31,228 bases of DNA from an uncultured Agathobacter sp. (GTDB lineage: Bacteria; Bacillota; Clostridia; Lachnospirales; Lachnospiraceae). Below the pieces are notes generated by a model. The model had not been told where the DNA came from, made no database searches, and worked only from the letters and a program-made list of their open reading frames with translations. This document shows positions 10,454 to 17,929 of this stretch, piece by piece. The first letter of the stretch is position 1. Each line of letters starts with the position of its first letter. The translations under genes were made by a program, and so were the position numbers. The DNA lies in assembly GCA_934358675.1 (NCBI GenBank), contig CAKRKX010000017.1, positions 1 through 31,228 on the forward strand. The letters are read 5' to 3'.

Positions 10454-11587
10454 TGCGCATCCTCCTCCATCGACTTCGGGCAGCCTAAGCTCAGCCACTT
10501 CAGATAACCGTTGATGAACGGATCGATTCCGCCGTCCATGACCGCATCCACATTGCCGCTCTCCACGCCGGTTCTGTGATCCTTGACCATCGTGTACGGC
10601 TGCATGACATAGGAACGAATCTGGTTACCCCAGCCGATCTCCGTCACTTCGCCACGGATTCCCGCCGCCTTGGCAGCGTTCTCCTCCTGCTTCAACAGAT
10701 ACAGCTTTGCCTTTAACATCTGCATCGCTTTATCTTTGTTCATATGCTGCGAACGCTCATTCTGGCACTGCACCACGATTCCCGTCGGAAAATGCGTAAT
10801 TCGGATCGCCGATGACGTCTTGTTGATATGCTGTCCACCGGCACCGCTCGAACGGAAGGTATCGATGCGGATATCCTCATCCTTGACTTCGACATCCACG
10901 TCCTCCTCAATATCCGGCATCACGTCGCAGGACACAAATGATGTCTGTCTCTTTCCTGCCGCATTAAAAGGCGAAATGCGCACCAGACGATGCACGCCTT
11001 TTTCCGATTTCAGATATCCGTATGCATTCTCTCCGTTTACCTGAAATGTGATCGACTTGATCCCCGCCTCGTCGCCGTCCAACGAATCGAGCACCTCGAG
11101 CGAGAAGCCCTTCTTATCCGCCCAGCGGGAATACATACGAAAAAGCATTGCAGCCCAGTCGCACGATTCTGTTCCGCCCGCGCCCGCATGAAGCGACAGG
11201 ATCGCATTGTTCTTATCATACTCGCCCGACAAAAGCGTCTTCATGCGGATATTCTCGTAAGTCGTTGTAAATTCATCCATCATCCCGGCGATCTCCGGGA
11301 TGAGTTCCGGATCATTCTCCTCATATCCCATCTCGATCATCGTCTCGATGTCGTCATACTGACCCGACAGCTGCGCATACGTCTGCACATCGTCCTTGAG
11401 ACTTTTGAGTTCCTTCATCTTCTCCTGCGAGACGACCGGATCGTTCCAGAAGTCCGGCGCTTCCATCTCACGCTCCAGCTCCTGAATGCGTTGTTCCTTG
11501 CCCGCTAAGTCAAAGTGAATCCCTCACTTCCTGCAGCGGAGCCTTGTAGCCGAGAAGCTGGCTCTTGAAATTATCTAATTCTACCAC
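10450..11587 (-). CDS. prfB: Peptide chain release factor 2, programmed +1 frameshift
   Basis: Reads UGA and UAA stop codons and triggers peptide release on the ribosome. The gene is in two frames. A GTG at 11587 (AGGGG seven bases upstream) begins 25 codons ending in CTT, followed by an in-frame TGA at 11510-11512. A +1 shift to GAC continues to 10450, giving about 378 residues. Diagnostic motifs are the RF2 tripeptide SPF (VRISPFNAAGK) and the catalytic GGQ (SSGAGGQHINK). Simple ORF callers see only 338 residues from an internal Met. The frameshift provides feedback control by RF2 level. The stop overlaps the next gene (GTGA). Confidence 0.96.
11509..11524 (-). promoter_or_regulatory. prfB +1 frameshift site
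   Basis: On the minus strand the sequence runs AGGGA, TTCA, CTT TGA C. CTT TGA C is the classical RF2 slippery stop, and the AGGGA is a Shine-Dalgarno-like stimulator just upstream, with spacing one base longer than in E. coli. Confidence 0.95.
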
Positions 11588-11627
11588 AGAATCACCCCTT
11601 TTCGTTTTCATAGTCCATCTGTTGTCT

Positions 11628-11656
11628 ATTGTATCGGATTCCCGACACGAAGGCAA
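11628..11656 (-). promoter_or_regulatory. Promoter of prfB
   Basis: On the minus strand TTGCCT (11651-11656) and TACAAT (11628-11633) are exactly 17 bases apart, about 41 bases before the GTG. The spacer contains a short imperfect inverted repeat (TCGG-GAAT-CCGA). Confidence 0.6.
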
Positions 11657-11672
11657 TCAATTTATTAGACAT

Positions 11673-12977
11673 TTACTTTGTTTCGTCTTTTAATACCTCA
11701 ACCGCTTTCTGCAGCTGGTTATCATACTGTTTGTCATATTTCTCGTCCTTCGGACCGGAGTAGTTGTATTCCACCTCGATGTCCGGCTCAATGCCGACTT
11801 TGTGGATATAATTTCCCTTCGGTGTGTAATACTTCGCGGTCGTGATCTTGATCGCATCGCCGTCCTCAAGCGGACAGACCGTCTGTACAATGCCTTTTCC
11901 GAATGTTTTCTTTCCGATCAGCGTGCCGTAATTGTAATCCTTGATCGCACCGGCGAAGATCTCCGAGGCACTTGCACTGTTCTCGTTGACAAGCACTGCG
12001 ATCGGCAGATCCAGACACTTGCCGTCCGAAGTATAATCCTCTCTCTTGCCGTACTTATCCTCGGTGTATACGACCGTTCCTTCCGGCAGGATCTGATTCA
12101 GAATATCAACCACCGAGGAGATCAATCCGCCCGGATTGCTGCGCACATCGACGATCATACTCTTCATATCCCGGCTCTGCAGATCCTTGACGGCTGCCTT
12201 AAACTGTTTTGCCGTATTTTTCTGGAACTCGCTGATCTGTATGTAGCCGATTCCATCGTCCAGCATCTCGTAGCTGACGCTCGGCAGATCCACATTGGCG
12301 CGCTCCACGTCCATCTCCAGCGTCTCTTCGGTCGATTCACGGTATACCTGCAGATGCACGGTCGTTCCTTCCTCGCCGCGGATATTCTTCACAAGCTCCG
12401 ACAGTTCCTTGCTCGTTGCCTCGATATCATCCACTTTTAAGATCTGGTCACCGTCCATAAGCCCTGCTTTTTCCGCCGGTGTGCCCTCATAAACCTTGGA
12501 CACGGTCACTTCCATCGTGTTGGCATTCTGTGCCAAAGCCGCTCCGATACCGTAATAATTGCCGGATGTCGTAATCTGCAGGTCCTTATAATCGTCGGCG
12601 GTATAGTAGACCGAATACGGATCGCCGAGCCCACTGAGCGTTCCCTTGTAGATCGCGTTGCGCACATCATCTGCATCGTATTCATCGTTGTAATACAGAT
12701 CAATGTATGCTAAAAGTTCCTCGATCTTATTGACCGTTTTCCTGTTCAGGACTTTGTTGTCCGAAGTCTGCGTCAATCCCTTCGGGCTGATGATCAGATA
12801 GTTTCCGGTTGCATTCGCATACAGGGACAACCCGACCGTAGCACCGATTCCTATCACCAGACATCCGATCAGCATGCCGAGCACGATTCCCATTCCGAAA
12901 CTCTTGCGCTTCTTCGGCTTCTCCTGCGGCGGCACCGGTGCCGTATAAAGTTGTGTATATTCTTCGTTGTGATCCAT
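11673..12977 (-). CDS. ctpA: S41-family carboxyl-terminal processing protease
   Basis: Membrane-anchored extracellular serine protease of the CtpA/CtpB type. The 434-residue form has a basic cytoplasmic N-terminus and a transmembrane segment at about residues 27-55. A PDZ domain follows (core KVYEGTPAEKAGLMDGDQILKVDD), then the S41 catalytic domain with a Ser-Lys dyad: Ser in VNENSASASE and Lys in GKKTFGKGIVQ. I start at MDHNEEY, five bases after GGAGG. The longer reading begins inside the terminator hairpin that follows ftsX and is rejected. Located between ftsEX and prfB; substrates are unknown but probably envelope proteins. Confidence 0.93.
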   Translation of the reverse strand: MDHNEEYTQLYTAPVPPQEKPKKRKSFGMGIVLGMLIGCLVIGIGATVGLSLYANATGNYLIISPKGLTQTSDNKVLNRKTVNKIEELLAYIDLYYNDEYDADDVRNAIYKGTLSGLGDPYSVYYTADDYKDLQITTSGNYYGIGAALAQNANTMEVTVSKVYEGTPAEKAGLMDGDQILKVDDIEATSKELSELVKNIRGEEGTTVHLQVYRESTEETLEMDVERANVDLPSVSYEMLDDGIGYIQISEFQKNTAKQFKAAVKDLQSRDMKSMIVDVRSNPGGLISSVVDILNQILPEGTVVYTEDKYGKREDYTSDGKCLDLPIAVLVNENSASASEIFAGAIKDYNYGTLIGKKTFGKGIVQTVCPLEDGDAIKITTAKYYTPKGNYIHKVGIEPDIEVEYNYSGPKDEKYDKQYDNQLQKAVEVLKDETK

Positions 12978-13032
12978 TTCTGCCTCCATTCTCACAAGCG
13001 CATTCCCGACGGCTTTTCCTTTCAATACGGGA

Positions 13033-13068
13033 AAAGCCATGCTCGCAGTACAAGCCTGTCAGCATGGC
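13033..13068 (-). terminator. Terminator between ftsX and ctpA
   Basis: On the minus strand GCCATGCT pairs with AGCATGGC across a 17-base loop, followed by TTTT. The 3' arm overlaps the 5' arm of a second hairpin (GGCTTTTCC with GGAAAAGCC, 13011-13038) that lies in the ctpA leader. Confidence 0.7.
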
Positions 13069-13082
13069 CATCTTGATTGTTA

Positions 13083-13991
13083 TTACACCTTCAAATGTTT
13101 ACGAATCGTCAGACGACTTCCAAGGAATCCGATTCCGACACCAAGAACAACCGCAACCGGAACCAGCGTGTGGAATACGGTGTGTACGGAAACGAAGTCG
13201 ATCATCGAACCAATGAAATTAAACTTCTCTGCAATATATACTATAATCTTCTGGTACATAAAATATAACAGAACGAGCGGTATTGCCGCGCCGATGAGTC
13301 CGATCGACACACCTTCCACGATAAACGGCGCACGCACCAGATAATCGGTCGCACCGATCAGTTTCATGATCGCGATCTCCTCCTTGCGGACGGAGATACC
13401 GACCGTAACCGTGTTGCTGATCAAAAAGATGGCAACGCCGAGAAGGATCAGTATAATGCCCGCCGATACATAACCGACCAGGCGGTTGAAATCCGTAAGT
13501 GTATTGGCAACCTTGGCGGATTCTTTCACATCGCGCACCCCGTCAAGCGATTGCAGATAGGTTACGAGCGAATTCTGCATCGACACATCACTCAGATAGA
13601 TCTGATAATGTGCACTGTTGGCAAGCGGGTTATCTCCCGAGAATCCCTGTGCAAGTTCTTCCCGCCCCTGGAAATACACGCGTTTGTAATCGTTCCATGC
13701 TTCCTCCGCGGAAACATATTCGATCCGGCTGACCTCCACACGCTTCGTGATGTCCTCACCGATCTTCCTGATCTCGTCCTCCGACAATCCCTTGTCGAAG
13801 AACACGGTTACCGACACGCCTTCCTCGATGGAATGTACCGTTGCGGTAAAATTCGTAATAATAATATAGAAAAGTCCGAACATGAAAATACATGCCGCCA
13901 TCGTTGCGATCGATGCCAGGGAAAACATCTTGTTTCGGAAAATATTTTTAAACCCCTGCTTGATGGAATAAAAAAAGGTATTAATCTTCAT
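13083..13991 (-). CDS. ftsX: Cell-division protein FtsX
   Basis: Integral membrane partner of the FtsE ATPase; in Gram-positives FtsEX switches on peptidoglycan hydrolases at the septum or side wall. The 302-residue protein has one N-terminal membrane segment (about residues 21-45) and a large extracellular loop (about 50-165). Three C-terminal membrane segments flank the ETVxVRKEEIAIMKLIG-like cytoplasmic coupling segment. I use the ATG at 13991, which overlaps the ftsE stop by 11 bases. Secreted NlpC/P60, lysozyme and amidase genes lie a few kilobases away and are candidate clients by proximity only. Confidence 0.95.
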   Translation of the reverse strand: MKINTFFYSIKQGFKNIFRNKMFSLASIATMAACIFMFGLFYIIITNFTATVHSIEEGVSVTVFFDKGLSEDEIRKIGEDITKRVEVSRIEYVSAEEAWNDYKRVYFQGREELAQGFSGDNPLANSAHYQIYLSDVSMQNSLVTYLQSLDGVRDVKESAKVANTLTDFNRLVGYVSAGIILILLGVAIFLISNTVTVGISVRKEEIAIMKLIGATDYLVRAPFIVEGVSIGLIGAAIPLVLLYFMYQKIIVYIAEKFNFIGSMIDFVSVHTVFHTLVPVAVVLGVGIGFLGSRLTIRKHLKV

Positions 13992-14667
13992 CGTCAAAAT
14001 CACCCTGCTTACTATCACTGACGATAGTACCTTTCTTTACAGTTATTACGCGCTTCTTCATGACCTTGACGATCTCCATGTTATGGGTTACGACAAGAAC
14101 CGTCGTTCCCTTGGCATTGATCTCCTCAAGGAGCTTCATGATCTCCCACGCATTGTTGTTATCCAGATTACCGGTCGGCTCATCCGCAAGCAGGATATCC
14201 GGTTCGTTGATGAGCGCACGCGCGATCGCAACACGCTGCTGCTCGCCACCCGAAAGCTGCTTCGGGAAAGAGCGATACTTTGCGGCCAGCCCCACAGTGG
14301 AGAGCATGACCGGCACTTTTCTGCGGATGTGGCTGTTCGGCTCCCCGACAACCTTCTGCGCGAAAGCGACATTATCGTATACATTCCGATCCTTCAGAAG
14401 CCTGAAGTCCTGAAAGACAACCCCGACATTCCTGCGGTACTTCGGAATCTGTTTTCTTCTGATTTTATTTAATACTTTTCCATCGACCGTGATGATACCC
14501 TCGGTCGGTTCCAGCTCCTTTAATAATAATTTAATTAGTGTTGACTTGCCGGATCCGCTGTCTCCGACGATGAACACAAATTCTCCGTCTTCTATTTCCA
14601 GATTCACATCATTTAAGGCAGGAATTCCTGCTGAGTACGACTTACTGACATGTTCCAGTTTAATCAT
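13981..14667 (-). CDS. ftsE: Cell-division ATP-binding protein FtsE
   Basis: Cytoplasmic ABC ATPase that powers FtsX. In the 228 residues, Walker A is GDSGSGKST (35-43), the ABC signature is LSGGEQQR (138-145) and Walker B is ILLADEPT (158-165). The H-loop is in VTHNME. An AAGGAG lies six bases before the ATG. It follows the PucR-type regulator by 13 bases and overlaps ftsX, so regulator, ftsE and ftsX appear to form a single transcript ending at the hairpin near 13033-13068. Confidence 0.97.
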   Translation of the reverse strand: MIKLEHVSKSYSAGIPALNDVNLEIEDGEFVFIVGDSGSGKSTLIKLLLKELEPTEGIITVDGKVLNKIRRKQIPKYRRNVGVVFQDFRLLKDRNVYDNVAFAQKVVGEPNSHIRRKVPVMLSTVGLAAKYRSFPKQLSGGEQQRVAIARALINEPDILLADEPTGNLDNNNAWEIMKLLEEINAKGTTVLVVTHNMEIVKVMKKRVITVKKGTIVSDSKQGDFDDED

Positions 14668-14680
14668 TTTTTCTCCTTAA

Positions 14681-15769
14681 TTAGTAGTCCAGTGTCTCCA
14701 TATACTTCATGTACTTGACTACCATGAGCGCAATCTTAAACGTGATCGCATCCTCGAAGACTCTTAAATCCAGCCCCGTACTCTTCTGGAGCTTGTCCAG
14801 ACGATACACCAGTGTATTACGGTGAATGTACAGTTGTCTGGATGTTTCTGACACATTGAGGTTATTCTCAAAGAATTTATTGATCGTTGTCAGGATCTCC
14901 TCGTCGAATTCATCCGGTGATTTACCGTCGAAGATCTCCTTGATAAACATCTTGCACAGAGGAATCGGCAGCTGATAGATCAAACGTCCGATACCAAGCT
15001 GTGAATAAGCGATCACATCCTGGTCCTCAAAGAAAATCTTACCAACATCCAGTGCCATCCTTGCTTCTTTATAAGAACGCGATACTTCCTTTAACTCATT
15101 GACAATCGTTCCATAGGCAATATGGACGTTACAGTTTGCATCCGAACGAAACAGGTTGATGATCACATCAGCCGTCTTCTTCAGATCGTCATATGTCTCA
15201 TTTTCGCTCAGTTCCTTGACCACAATGATGTTCTTCTCATCCACTGCCGTAACAAAATCCTTGGATTTGCCGCCAAAGAGCCCGCGAATCTTCTCCAATT
15301 CATTTCCATCCTTCTCCCGGTTCGTCTCTACAAGAAAGACAACCCTGCGCATCTCCGTCTCAATATGAAGCTTTTTTGCGCGATTGTAAATATCAACCAG
15401 AAGCAAATTGTCCAGAATCAGGTTCTTGATAAAGTTATCCTTATCAAAACGTTCCTTGTACGCAACAAGAAGATTCTGGATCTGGAAGCTGGCAATCTTT
15501 CCAATCATATATACATCCTCGCTGTCCCCGTAAGCGAGCAAAATATATTCCAGCTGATGATCGTCAAACACTTTGAAAAACTGACATCCGCTGACAACCT
15601 GACTGTCCGCCGGCGATCCGACAAACGACTGCGCAGGTGTAATAAACTGTTCCGCATCCGGGAACGTTGCTGCGAGAATCTTGCCCTCCACATCAATCAC
15701 ACAGAGATCTGTTCTTGTAATACTTTTAAGACCATCGATTGTATTCTGAAGTATCTGATTGGAAATCAT
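14681..15769 (-). CDS. PucR/CdaR-type helix-turn-helix regulator
   Basis: 362-residue transcription factor. The C-terminus has the PucR-type HTH (NLNVSETSRQLYIHRNTLVYRLDKLQKSTGLDLRVF in two adjoining parts, about 305-345). The middle is a GGDEF-like/CdaR domain and the N-terminal 130 residues form a sensor-like region (PADSQV...YILLAYGD). Here CdaR means the sugar-diacid regulator family, not the YbbR protein at 3-1352. The ATG has GGAGA upstream. It is directly upstream of ftsE with only 13 bases between, which suggests co-expression with FtsEX; its ligand and targets are unknown. Confidence 0.88.
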   Translation of the reverse strand: MISNQILQNTIDGLKSITRTDLCVIDVEGKILAATFPDAEQFITPAQSFVGSPADSQVVSGCQFFKVFDDHQLEYILLAYGDSEDVYMIGKIASFQIQNLLVAYKERFDKDNFIKNLILDNLLLVDIYNRAKKLHIETEMRRVVFLVETNREKDGNELEKIRGLFGGKSKDFVTAVDEKNIIVVKELSENETYDDLKKTADVIINLFRSDANCNVHIAYGTIVNELKEVSRSYKEARMALDVGKIFFEDQDVIAYSQLGIGRLIYQLPIPLCKMFIKEIFDGKSPDEFDEEILTTINKFFENNLNVSETSRQLYIHRNTLVYRLDKLQKSTGLDLRVFEDAITFKIALMVVKYMKYMETLDY

Positions 15770-15845
15770 AACCCTTTCTCCTTATCCCCATATTTGCTTA
15801 CGCATTAATATCTTTTACTATTTTAATATATTAGTACAAAAAAAT

Positions 15846-15882
15846 AAAGAGGAAATGCATAAATTTTATGCATTTCCTCTTT
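15846..15882. terminator. Bidirectional terminator, 18-bp perfect stem
   Basis: AAAGAGGAAATGCATAAA pairs perfectly with its complement around a single central base. A T-run follows on the plus strand and TTTATTTTTTT on the minus strand. On the minus strand it ends the tagA-like/yitT transcript. Confidence 0.92.
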
Positions 15883-15938
15883 TTGGTTTTTCATCAATTA
15901 GTAATTTTGTACGAGAAAGCATGCCAAAACAGCATTAT

Positions 15939-16826
15939 TTAGAAGTCCTGTGAGGAATATTCCATAAAACCTTCACCAAGCACCTCGCGCACATCCGATA
16001 CGATCACAAAGGCCTCCGGATCGACATCGTTGACGATCTCCTTCAACTGCACGATCTCTTTTCGCGAAACCACACAGTAGAGCACACACTTGTAATCCTG
16101 CGTGTACATGCCTTTGGCATCGAGCCCCGTCACTCCGCGGTCGAGCTCATCCATCAGACGCTTTGCCACTTCCTTGTGATGATTCGTGATAATGAGTGCC
16201 GCTTTGGAGTTCTTGAAACCTTCCAGAAACGCATCGGAAACCTTCGTCATCACGAAGATCGATACGACCGCATACAGCGTTGAGCGCAGACCGAACACAT
16301 ACAGACCCGTGATCACGATCGCCGCATCCATCACCTGCATGATCTGCACAACCGAATAATGCCGGAGTCTCGCCTGAATCAAAGCCGCAACCATATCGGT
16401 TCCTCCGGTCGTCGCCCCCGCGCGCAGCACGAGGCCCATTCCGATTCCTGTAAACGCACCGCCGAACAGCGCCGCAAGCAGGTAATCATCACCCGACAGA
16501 TCCACGCCCGGGATGATGTAAAGCCATACCGACAGCATCACCGTCGCAAAAAGCGTTCTTCCTATATATTTCTTTCCAAACTTAATATATGAATAAATAA
16601 AGATTGGAACATTCAGAACAATGTTGGTAAACCAGAGTGGAATACCACCGTGCACCAGTGATTTCGTCAGACTCCGGATCACGATCGTAAGTCCGGTAAA
16701 ACCTCCGGTTACAAGACCGACCCTGTCGTAGATACACTGGATCGCAAGTGCCATCACCGCTGTTCCGACCAGAATCAGCACATAATTCCACGCAATCTGT
16801 TTTGCCTTATTTGACATATGTTTCAT
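15939..16826 (-). CDS. YitT-family membrane protein (DUF161/DUF2179)
   Basis: 295-residue protein with an N-terminal half of about five or six membrane segments (VLILVGTAVMALAIQ; GFTGLTIVIRSLT and the Gly-rich GMGLVLRAGATTGGTDMVA signature). A cytoplasmic C-terminal DUF2179 domain begins at about 205. The family is common in Firmicutes and biochemically uncharacterised. The start is ambiguous: ATG at 16826 is almost on top of an AGGA, and ATG at 16817 has it about 11 bases upstream. Both overlap the end of the tagA-like gene. Confidence 0.9.
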   Translation of the reverse strand: MKHMSNKAKQIAWNYVLILVGTAVMALAIQCIYDRVGLVTGGFTGLTIVIRSLTKSLVHGGIPLWFTNIVLNVPIFIYSYIKFGKKYIGRTLFATVMLSVWLYIIPGVDLSGDDYLLAALFGGAFTGIGMGLVLRAGATTGGTDMVAALIQARLRHYSVVQIMQVMDAAIVITGLYVFGLRSTLYAVVSIFVMTKVSDAFLEGFKNSKAALIITNHHKEVAKRLMDELDRGVTGLDAKGMYTQDYKCVLYCVVSRKEIVQLKEIVNDVDPEAFVIVSDVREVLGEGFMEYSSQDF

Positions 16827-17499
16827 TTTCCTGTTTCTCGCTATAATGATTTAAATGCTTCTCCAGTTTGTGTGCACGGAACATCTTGCGGATGCCGTTG
16901 GCAAACCCATTTTTCGGATTCTCAAGCTCCATCGTTCCCATACCGTACCACAATCCGGCAGACAGTTTCTCTCTGTTCTCCATCAGGAAATGCTCCTGCA
17001 TCGGACTCGGAATCACACTGATGATGACATCCGGCGTCTGCGAATTGATCTCATTGATCAGGGCATCAAGATTGCCCGAGCATTCTTCAAGCGCTTCCGC
17101 ACCGATCACATCACACTTCGGATAAAGTTCCATAATACGGTCGCACATCTGCTGCGTCTGTTCCATCGTCTGCCCCACAACAAAGATCGTCTTGTGATTG
17201 CGCTCGATTCGCTTCATCATCTCAAAGAAGAAATCATGATGGTCGATCTCATGCCTTCTCTGGTAAGAATCCGCGCCGACCGCCTCTAAGATTCCCCTCT
17301 CTGCGATCACCGTATGTTCCACGGTTGTAAGTACCTCCCGGATCACATCATCGGATTCCGCCTGAAGCAGCATATCCATATTCACTTCTTCAATCGTATG
17401 GAATCCACTGTCAGACATATTTTTTCCCACATTCATGATCGTCTCACGAACGGTATAATTGTCCAACTCGATTCCCGCAACATCAATCGTTTTAATCAT
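16807..17499 (-). CDS. Divergent WecG/TagA/CpsF-family protein
   Basis: 230-residue protein that aligns by pattern with WecG/TagA/CpsF glycosyltransferases: an N-terminal NMDMLLQAESD segment where most members have T-L-N-x-E-x-L, a Rossmann-like half (KTIFVVGQTMEQTQQMC; PDVIISVIPSPMQE) and the C-terminal GLWYGMGTMEL. Many members carry P-D-G around the catalytic Asp; here the corresponding spot reads AERGILEAVG, so the usual Asp is absent. It may have changed substrate or lost transferase activity. I start at the ATG with AGAGG four bases upstream. The 78 bases of frame before it cover the promoter. It overlaps yitT. Confidence 0.75.
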   Translation of the reverse strand: MIKTIDVAGIELDNYTVRETIMNVGKNMSDSGFHTIEEVNMDMLLQAESDDVIREVLTTVEHTVIAERGILEAVGADSYQRRHEIDHHDFFFEMMKRIERNHKTIFVVGQTMEQTQQMCDRIMELYPKCDVIGAEALEECSGNLDALINEINSQTPDVIISVIPSPMQEHFLMENREKLSAGLWYGMGTMELENPKNGFANGIRKMFRAHKLEKHLNHYSEKQENETYVK

Positions 17500-17508
17500 A
17501 GCGCCTCT

Positions 17509-17537
17509 AGTATAACAAAATTGGATTCTTTTGGCAA
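17509..17537 (-). promoter_or_regulatory. Promoter very close to the tagA-like start
   Basis: On the minus strand TTGCCA (17532-17537) and TATACT (17509-17514) are 17 bases apart. The -10 ends only nine bases before the ATG, so the expected transcription start falls at or next to the start codon. Confidence 0.55.
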
Positions 17538-17600
17538 CGTACACATTTTTCGTCTCGTTTTTGATTTTGTGCGACAATTCCCAACATCTTTATTTGTTTT

Positions 17601-17619
17601 TTGACATTTGAAATGTCAA
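17601..17619. promoter_or_regulatory. Perfect 19-bp palindrome, operator candidate
   Basis: TTGACATTT-G-AAATGTCAA has nine-base perfect arms around one central base, about 64 bases upstream of the tagA-like -35. It resembles a dimeric repressor site, and each arm contains TTGACA. The cognate protein is unknown. Confidence 0.5.
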
Positions 17620-17722
17620 TATCTTTTATGAATTTTGACACGCTTCGACAAAATTTATGATATCTTAACAAAACAATCGTTTGTTCCAACAAAAAAAATG
17701 CGCAAAAAAATTGCCTTGATTT

Positions 17723-17802
17723 TGTGGATAACGTGCATAACTTCGTGTATAACTCCATTTTCTAGCATTTCTCGGCTTTCAATTGTGGATAACTTTTCCA
17801 CG
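17723..17802. promoter_or_regulatory. Cluster of DnaA-box-like sequences
   Basis: Two exact DnaA boxes (TGTGGATAA, 17723-17731 and 17784-17792) lie in the same orientation. Two variants with two mismatches each (CGTGCATAA 17732-17740, CGTGTATAA 17744-17752) fall between them. A fifth, inverted variant (TTTTCCACG, 17794-17802) forms a short inverted repeat with the second exact box. All five lie within 80 bases in an AT-rich gap. Confidence 0.6.
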
Positions 17803-17929
17803 GATCCGACATGCATTTTTCCAAAAATCTTTTTTCGTGCAATCTTTTTGTGCATTTTGTATATTTATCATTTTTTGTATTCTTTCATCCTGCATGATGC
17901 GAGATGAAAATACTGCATTTGACAAAAAA

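Larger units (their letters stand above)
17538..17929. other. Gene-poor AT-rich intergenic region
   Basis: About 390 bases without a convincing gene between the tagA-like promoter and the amidase stop. It holds the 19-bp palindrome at 17601-17619, the DnaA-box cluster at 17723-17802 and an imperfect hairpin at 17877-17913 (GTATT and TTCATC arms) with no U-run. The short frames here lack ribosome binding sites and family features. Confidence 0.7.

Noticed and set aside
12978..13040. Longer ctpA reading frame starting at 13040
   Set aside because: That ATG lies in the 3' arm of the ftsX terminator and has no ribosome site; the ATG at 12977 has GGAGG five bases upstream.
17635..17907. 90-codon plus-strand hydrophobic frame in the gap
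   Set aside because: Hydrophobicity follows from AT-rich DNA; no ribosome binding site, and it runs across the DnaA-box cluster.
17877..17913. Terminator for the lysozyme-amidase transcript
   Set aside because: The hairpin is imperfect and is followed on the minus strand by an A-run, not a U-run.
17538..17929. Chromosomal origin of replication
   Set aside because: DnaA boxes and AT-richness are present, but none of the usual oriC neighbours (dnaA, dnaN, rpmH, gyrB) is here and gene orientation does not switch across the region.
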